Assembly: GCA_033439265.1 (NCBI GenBank)
Contig: JAVTVX010000016.1
Span: 13,937,201-14,001,200 of the forward strand
Reading direction: 5' to 3'
DNA: 64,000 nt
Source: Dillenia suffruticosa
Taxonomy: Eukaryota; Streptophyta; Magnoliopsida; Dilleniales; Dilleniaceae
In this document: piece after piece, positions 57,733-64,000 of the stretch
Layout of the letters: each line of letters begins with the position of its first letter
Numbering within the stretch: the stretch's first letter is position 1
The notes under the pieces: generated by a model
What the model was told of the DNA's origin: nothing
Databases searched by the model: none
What the model saw: only the letters and a program-made list of their open reading frames with translations
Program-made: the position numbers and the translations under genes

Positions 57733-60700
57733 TGTCACGCCCCGGACCTGAATCGTGAATAACCGCCCGTTATTCTGAATGCCAGCTGTATTTTTATAGA
57801 AAATCGGACAGAATCTCACCATATTTTGAAAGTCTCCCAAATACAATTAATCCTGTATAATTCACAACCATCCTATAAAATAAACAAATGGTCATCTCGG
57901 CCTCTCCAAGATCAACCAATCCCATAGCCAACATCTAGAATAACGCAAAATTATAAAAATCTCTAGCAACCTAACCATAGACCTCTATTGCCATGCCCAT
58001 TCAAAGGCATGGATAGCTGCCAGTCGCCCCCCTGTAATTTAGACGTGGGACCGAGCGATCTTAGAGTACACTTCTAAGATATAACACATTCTCAAGTACA
58101 TACACAACGAATAAGAAATGTCTCAATGCAATGTTATGCAATGACATGAGAGTTCCACAATTTAAATATACATATTTATTCAGTCATCCCAGAATTACAC
58201 AATGGTCGTCTATAGATCTCAGAATGCATATACATTACCAATACAAATTTTGTAACAGAAATATATAATGACTCCTCAAGTCCAAACCAGATCTCCCAAT
58301 GATACTAAGCGTTCTAAAAGCAACGCTCCTTGTCAAATACTATATCTGAAACAAGAAGGGAAATGAGGGGTGAGTACTCGGGAAAAGAATACTCAGTGAG
58401 TGAGTGGGTTAATGCAATCGTCTAATATGAAGTGTGAAACTGAAATCTCAAAACATAAGTATACGAATCATATTTCAAATCATCACGTTTTTCATTTCAA
58501 TAATATATCATTAGCACGTATTTTCAAGTCAAATATGTATCCAAAGCACTGTCACTAAAATCATAGAGCTGCCAGCTGAAAATGTCCTGGTAGAGGTCTA
58601 CCGCGACCTATGACAGGCACACCGAGGGTGTTATATGCAAGTTTATTTAAAGTGCTCTCTACCCCGGCGTTGGCGACGGATCTTGTCCAGGTGCTAGACT
58701 TGAAGAGAGTATCCAAAACTTCTCCCTTTCGGGTTCAACCTGGCTAGTACCGTATCGTTAATAAAAATCACGACAACTCGTGGGATACCTCAGGCCTAGG
58801 CATATCCGGACACCACCAAAGCGTCTCTCACGGTGTCCTTCGTAGCTACGGAACAATACATACAAAAGATCTCAAGGCCAAATCCAAAATCGTATCAAAA
58901 TGTGCCGAAATCAGGTTCACAAACCAAATGCAACATATAGCATAAAATGACACATTATACATTTCAACCACATGGATGCATAATTTCAATATTTCAACAT
59001 AGTTTTTTCGGATACTCTATCGATTCACAAAATCCAATTTCAAAACCAGTCAAAACATTTCAAACACACTACAAATCATGTTCATTTATCAAATATTTTA
59101 AAACAGGATTTACACATTAAATAAAAGTATTGAAATAAATCCGACTCATAGATTTGGGGAAGATAGCGCACTCCCCAATAAAACCACAACACGTAGAATC
59201 AAAGCTTCCCTCAATCGAATCACCAAGAAAGCCAACCTAATCAAATCGTCACGATTTTCATCAAATTTCCGACTATTTTCAGGGTTTATCATTTTCTTTA
59301 AGTTCGTACAAATCCTAAATTCTTCAATTTATAAATATACACAAATGTCATCAATTTCGTTCCATTTATAAGTAAATAACCAAATCAAAATCAAGGTAAT
59401 TTCAAACCTAAAACTGTTCAAAATCGAAAACAAATCTAAAATATATAAATTTCCTACAAGTAAGAAAAATTTTTGAAAAATCACACACTTTTCAATTCTT
59501 CTCTGATTTCCTCAAACCATATGTCATTTTAACAATATCGAAACCTATTTTCATTTTCAAGTCAAAATATACTCCAAAATTTCTGCACATTTAATCATAT
59601 GTTCTAAGGACTTAAATATTGATTTTAAGCCACAACAACATATATATAACTTCCGATTCTAAATTCAACCTAAATTCGATAAAATTAAATTTAAGTATGG
59701 AAATAATTTCATTTCCCTCACCTAGATTTACTCGAATCTCAAATCCAGCTTTCGTTTGCCCGTCAAATTAATTTAAAACCTGTAATATTTTTAATTTTGA
59801 AACTCGTTAGCGACTAAATCAATTTCTAAATACTAAACCACATCTAACACAACCGTTAACTGCAGTGAAGGATTTCTACGAGGATGGCAGATGGCTCTGA
59901 ATGGAGAAAGCCGATTGTGGGCACGCGGGCCGTCTCGGCCTGGTGGGCTGGCCAGCTGGTGGGCTCGCGGGCTGGTGGGCCAGTCTGCTGGCTTACAGGT
60001 CGGCGCGCTCACGGGTAAGGGGCTCGCACTCGCGAGCTGGAGTGCTCGTAGGCTGGAGTGCGTACTCGTGAGAGACTGTAGTTGCACGCTGAGGCAAGCT
60101 CGTGCTCACGCTCGCGTAAGGGAGGTCACACTCGTACGAGGGAGGTCGTACTGATGGGGCGCGCTCGTGCAGGGTAGCTCGTGCAGGGGCACGCTGGTGC
60201 TCGTGCAAGGGCAAGCTGGTACTTGTGCAGGGAGGGTCGCGCAGTCGTGCTCTGTCGAGCGCTGTCGCGCTGTGGAGCACTCAGTCGCGCTGTGGCGTGC
60301 TCAGTTGCGCTGTGGCGCGCTCGGGTAAAGGCTGCGCGCTCGCGTTTGCGCCATGGAAGAAGGTGCTGCAGTCACGCGCTGTGGCGGAGGGAGGCGCTGC
60401 AGGCTGGCGCACTTGCGGGAGGAAGTGAGGGAGGGCGATTCACGACTCGTGGCAGAGTGCGATCGAGAGGGAGGGAGATTGCGAGAGATAGGGAGAGAGT
60501 GAGCAGCGGAGAGAGAAAGAAACTGAGAGGGAAGGATAGAGAGAGAGAAGAAGAAGAAGATGATGATAGTGGTAGTGGTGGTACACGGTGGCTTTGAGCA
60601 AGGGAGGCGCTGCCGCGGGAGAGGAAGAAGCGGGGAGAGGGGAAACGAAAAGTCAGATAGAGAGATGAAGAGAGAGAGACCGATTAGGGCTAACAAAGGG

Positions 60701-61011
60701 GGGAGTGCCGCGTTTCGGGCCGAAACGCGGCGTTTCCTCCTTCCTCTCTCTCTCTTCTCTTTTTTTTTTTTTTAAAGAATATATATATATATATATATAT
60801 TCACATCCACATTTTCGCTAACTTGCGAATTTCATAAAAATAATGGGTTCACTACGATTTACGAACACGACAACTTAATTTATACAAAAAATTCAATTTA
60901 AAGACCCCAAAATCAAAAATCAATATAAATAAAATTTTTTTTCCTCAATGTATATAAATATTTCAAAACCAATACATTTGTTCGGGTATCGAGTGTCGGT
61001 GTTACAAACAT
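57728..61011 (-). mobile_element. Solo LTR of a Gypsy element with AACAT target duplication
   Basis: TGTCACGCCCCGGACC at 57733 and GTGTCGGTGTTACA ending at 61006 are the two LTR ends. AACAT stands on both sides (57728-57732 and 61007-61011). There is no internal sequence, so this is a solo LTR of 3274 bp left by LTR-LTR recombination. It shares ends and internal blocks with the Gypsy 3 LTRs. Joining the flanks restores the array motif AGTAACATTTACTA. Confidence 0.95.
60707..60731 (-). other. LTR palindrome (12-bp arms, 1-base centre)
   Basis: GCCGCGTTTCGG, centre G, CCGAAACGCGGC. Perfect pairing although two positions differ from the other copies. Confidence 0.9.
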
Positions 61012-61045
61012 TTACTATAAAATAGTAACATTCACTTACATATTT
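61007..61045 (+). repeat. Continuation of the 400-bp array beyond the solo LTR
   Basis: AACATTTACTATAAAATAGTAACATTCACTTAC continues the motif series; the array fades out by 61045. Confidence 0.85.
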
Positions 61046-61329
61046 ACCCGATAAACCTCCAACACTCCTCTAAATGTCAATTTACATATTGTACACTAAT
61101 CATACCTTAAATATCCTATACTTGCTATACTTACCGCAACTTACCATATCCTACATATTCTACAGTTACCTTCCTTATATCTTTACACTTCCTATACCTT
61201 ACATTTTTTATACTTATCGCTATTTACCATATCATTTTATACTTATCATTCCTTACTATATTCACCCATCATCACAACAGCTGTACATATAACATTTCTA
61301 TACAGATATCTTTCAAAATCATGATTACA
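61046..61329. other. Pyrimidine-rich TTACC/ATACTT stretch
   Basis: Loose repeats of CTTACCATATC, TATACTTATC and CCTATAC; no gene. Possibly the eroded edge of the array. Confidence 0.5.
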
Positions 61330-61640
61330 AAACCTATATTTTGCCATCACAACTTCTAGCCGTAAGGATTGGGGTATGTGAATTCAGACGTCCTTATATC
61401 CGTAAGTATAGAGTTTTGTTTATACAAACGGTTTTTTACCTTTATCCACGGTTCAAATTGTTTTATTGACGACCATTTTAAAACCGTTGAAAAATCTATA
61501 CTATTTCTGACTGTTTCAGCCATAACCTTTGTATAGTTTCAAAAAATCGTCAGTAATACTTATTAACAGTAAACGTTACCATCGATATAATGCTTTTATT
61601 TTATAGCGACTTACTCTTTTATTTATTTATTTTTATTTTT
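61330..61640. mobile_element. DNA-transposon-like subterminal sequence
   Basis: GACGACCATTTTAAAACCGT, CTATACTATTTCTGACTG, TTTCAGCCATAACC, AAAATCGTCAGTAATACT and TTTTATAGCGAC resemble the GACGGTTT-type subterminal motifs of plant CACTA elements. No CACTA terminus was found nearby, so only a fragment is claimed. Confidence 0.4.
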
Positions 61641-62059
61641 CAAAGAAAATATAGAGATAAAAATCATTTCACCACTAACTAGATCCAATTGAGTAGAGAG
61701 CCTTCCCAGAGCAACTATTGGTATTGGTCCTTCTTAGTTGTGGATTTTTTAAGCATGTTAATGGGCCTATCGGAGAGCATTTTGAAAGTTGAAACTTATA
61801 TTTTGAAAGTTACATTTTTAAAACTCCTTATGTAGTATATTTTTCTGATTATGCTTTCCTAAAGTTAAAAATTTATATTTTGGGAAGTATTTTGAAATGA
61901 TAAACTTTATTGTTCCTTACTTATTTTGGATTTGAATAGCTTTGTGCTGTATTTCTTATATTAGAAACGGTATCATTATAGCCTTATGGGATCTTTGGGT
62001 GCATGGTAGTGATGGCACATACTTCTAGATCACGTAGTGGTTGTCACATGCTTGGACCC
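61641..62059. other. Gene-less stretch
   Basis: AT-rich, no feature recognised. Confidence 0.5.
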
Positions 62060-62375
62060 CTAGGTCAGGGCACATCAATGTTTGGTCGGGTCGACTTAAT
62101 CTTTTCTCCAGTCGACTTGTCAATGCCATTAAGTCAACTTATTCTTCTTCTAGGTCAACTTAATAGATTCAAGACTAATAATTCTTAGAGCAAATTTGGT
62201 ATGTCGACTTACTATTCTTCCATATGGACTTACAATTCTTACTGGGTCAACTTATGTTTGGCTAAGGTTGACTTGTCGATACCATTAAGTTGACTTATTC
62301 TTCTACTAGCTTGACTTAATAGGTTTCAGAACAAACAATTCTGAGAACAAATTTGGCAGATTGACTTGCTTTTCT
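62060..62375 (+). repeat. GTCGACTT-rich tandem duplication, about 161-bp period
   Basis: GTCGACTTGTCAATGCCATT (62111) and TTGACTTGTCGATACCATTA (62272) start two copies that share AAGT(C/T)(A/G)ACTTATTCTTCT, GACTTAATAG and AGAACAAATTTGG-type segments. The vocabulary matches 4318-5145 and the SIRE-like palindrome, so this may be an LTR scrap of that family. Confidence 0.75.
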
Positions 62376-62909
62376 TGTAACACCGACACCTCGGTATCCT
62401 CACTATTGTGCTCCTCTTCATTTCATATATGATATTAATCATATTTCTATATAGAAAATTTATTAAGAAATTTTTTCGCTAAAACCGCTTCCAAAAAATT
62501 TCAACCCAAATTGCTTGGAATTCAAAAATTTTCAAAATGACCACCGATGGTCCAATAATAATGAGAATGACACTAGAGTGTATAGGAACTTCAAAGTTGA
62601 GTAGATCTTGTTTCATAAAGTTGAATCACAAATTTTCTAAAAAATTACTAGTAAAACCCCAGCCGGGTCGAACATGTGTCGGAAGGGCTAAACAACCATG
62701 TTTTAACGTGGGATAAATTAAGCCTAAGATGAGGTTTTGGGTGTAACTCGAAATTATAAAAAATTTTCAGGGTCAAAATATAATTTTTATAAGTCAAGGG
62801 ACTCATTTGAAATTAACAAAAATTGGAAATATTTTGGCAAATGGTTCCTTCTCCCAAAACCGTGAACAACAAGAGAGAAAGGAGTGGGGGAAGTGAGGTG
62901 GACGTCCAT

Positions 62910-62942
<33 letters not shown>

Positions 62943-64000
62943 GAGAGAAGACAATTGTTAACTTTTGAAGAGATTTTGTTGGGCTTTGAGAAATAAATCA
63001 AAGGTGGAGATTAATTTGAAGTAAGATGAATTAATGTGAACCCTTGGATTTAGTTAGTTGGGGACATGCAATTAATGAGGAGTGGAGTGTAGTGTGAGAA
63101 TGAGAGAGACAACGTGGGAGAGAGAAAGAGTGCTTTTGTGAAGAGAGAATGAACCTTGTCATGACAAAATAATCCAATCGCCTAGAACAATTATCGGAAA
63201 TGCTTGAAGGGCTAGGATTGAATGACACAAGTTAAATAAACTAATTACTTAGGCTTCCTTCTTCCTTCAAAACCGTGGGTATCCAAACAAAGAAGGAGCA
63301 AGTTCTTCGTTTTCTCCCAAGAACCGTGAGTTTCAAGGTGAGGGATCCAAAACTTTTTCTACAATAACACTCAAATATTTTTACATAAATAAAATCCTTA
63401 CAAACCCTACTATAACATATCCAAAAATTAGAGCAAAAGGAGGAGTTTTTCATAGTGAAGTCCAAGGGTGACCGTGAGCTCCATTCTTAAAGAAGGGAAT
63501 GATTTCTTCTAACTTTTCTTTGAAATTTTGGTGTAGATTTATTTTCCTCAAACCCTAGTATAACATATCCAAGTTTGAAGCCAAAATAAGAAGCCTAACT
63601 TGGTGAATAGATGTTGGCCGAATGCATAGGAGCAAGAGGAGAGAGTGACCTTGTGAAGAGGAATCTTGAATTGGGCTTGAAACATCAAGATTTGAGGTAA
63701 GAAAAATTCTGCACCTTGCTAAAATTTTGAGAACCTTGTATGAATGATTTAATTTGATATTCTAGCATGATTTCTATCACTTAGAGCTAGGAGAAACCCA
63801 ATAAAGCATGAGAGATGTGTACAGAATTTTTATGTGTTGAATTTGTCCTTCATTGTGGTGATTTAAGTGTGCAGAAAATTGAACTTTTGTGGCCAAGAAT
63901 TTGGATAAAAAAACACTATATTTTGATGAGTTAAATGTAGTGTTCAAGAGACAAATTATGTGTGCAAAATTTTAATGCAAATGTGATGAAAATGTATGTG
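62376..64000 (+). mobile_element. Start of another Gypsy LTR, runs off the window
   Basis: TGTAACACCGACACCTCGGT at 62376 is a Gypsy LTR start on the plus strand. There is no polypurine tract before it, so it is a 5' LTR or a solo LTR. It lacks the palindrome of the other family. It contains a (GA)n run at about 62917-62940, and CAAACCCTA(C/G)TATAACATAT repeats at 63401 and 63549. No end is reached by 64000. Confidence 0.7.

Noticed and set aside
59833..60775. Open frames up to 138 codons in the solo LTR
   Set aside because: Same GC-rich LTR composition effect as in Gypsy 3; no conserved protein features.
1..64000. tRNA and rRNA genes
   Set aside because: I looked for GGTTCRANTCC-type B boxes with a matching A box and for conserved rRNA segments and found none convincing; only retroelement primer sites resemble tRNA.

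Overview
The window looks like an intergenic, transposon-dense stretch of a flowering-plant (probably eudicot) nuclear chromosome. Evidence: a plant-type mTERF gene with a mitochondrial-type leader, a plant DEK-like pseudogene with GT-AG introns, plant Copia, Gypsy and SIRE-like LTR retrotransposons, CACTA-type DNA transposon remnants, an AT-rich background and many microsatellites. I see no rRNA or tRNA gene, no CRISPR array and nothing bacterial. The only gene I consider intact is the single-exon mTERF-family gene at 11978-13063 (+).

Layout. 1-3245: degenerate Copia element on the minus strand, followed by leader/LTR-like sequence (to about 4300) and a field of scattered GTCGAC/CATCAACC motifs (4318-5145). 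5149-7947: 3' end and complete 3' LTR of a Gypsy element (+), directly abutting a broken Copia pol tail (7948-8460). 8461-18879: mostly non-coding, with the mTERF gene, a fold-back repeat (15657-16095) and a possible SINE. 18880-23701: a Copia pol remnant running into a large imperfect palindrome made of two head-to-head SIRE-like 3' ends. 24175-27340: a decayed Gypsy tail and a CACTA-type end. 27790-32206: a structurally complete Copia element with both LTRs, PBS, PPT and a 5-bp target duplication (TAAAC), inactivated by stops, a frameshift and a deletion. 32945-34265: DEK-like pseudogene with retained introns (minus). 34659-40572: Gypsy element (minus) with its 3' LTR but cut in gag. 40590-44018: a mosaic of short-motif arrays and a small intron-bearing gene-like unit. 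44020-52629: Gypsy element with two long LTRs and an internal deletion. 52630-54562: 3' end and LTR of a SIRE-like element. 54575-61045: seven copies of a roughly 400-bp repeat packed with TAGTAACATTTACTA-type near-palindromes, interrupted by a solo Gypsy LTR with a perfect AACAT target duplication. 61046-64000: CACTA-like debris, a GTCGAC-rich tandem duplication and the start of another Gypsy LTR.

The window is therefore a record of nested insertion rather than a set of cooperating genes. The most unusual points are: (i) a palindrome conserved in the LTRs of the long-LTR Gypsy elements, with paired changes on both arms; (ii) arrays of a near-palindromic 15-mer whose central trinucleotide has opposite polarity on the two sides of a 20-kb block, as expected for subterminal repeats of one very large, nested DNA transposon; (iii) a 193-bp GT-AG-bounded insert exactly at the gag-pol joint of one Gypsy element; (iv) the SIRE-like palindrome; and (v) the intron-bearing DEK pseudogene.
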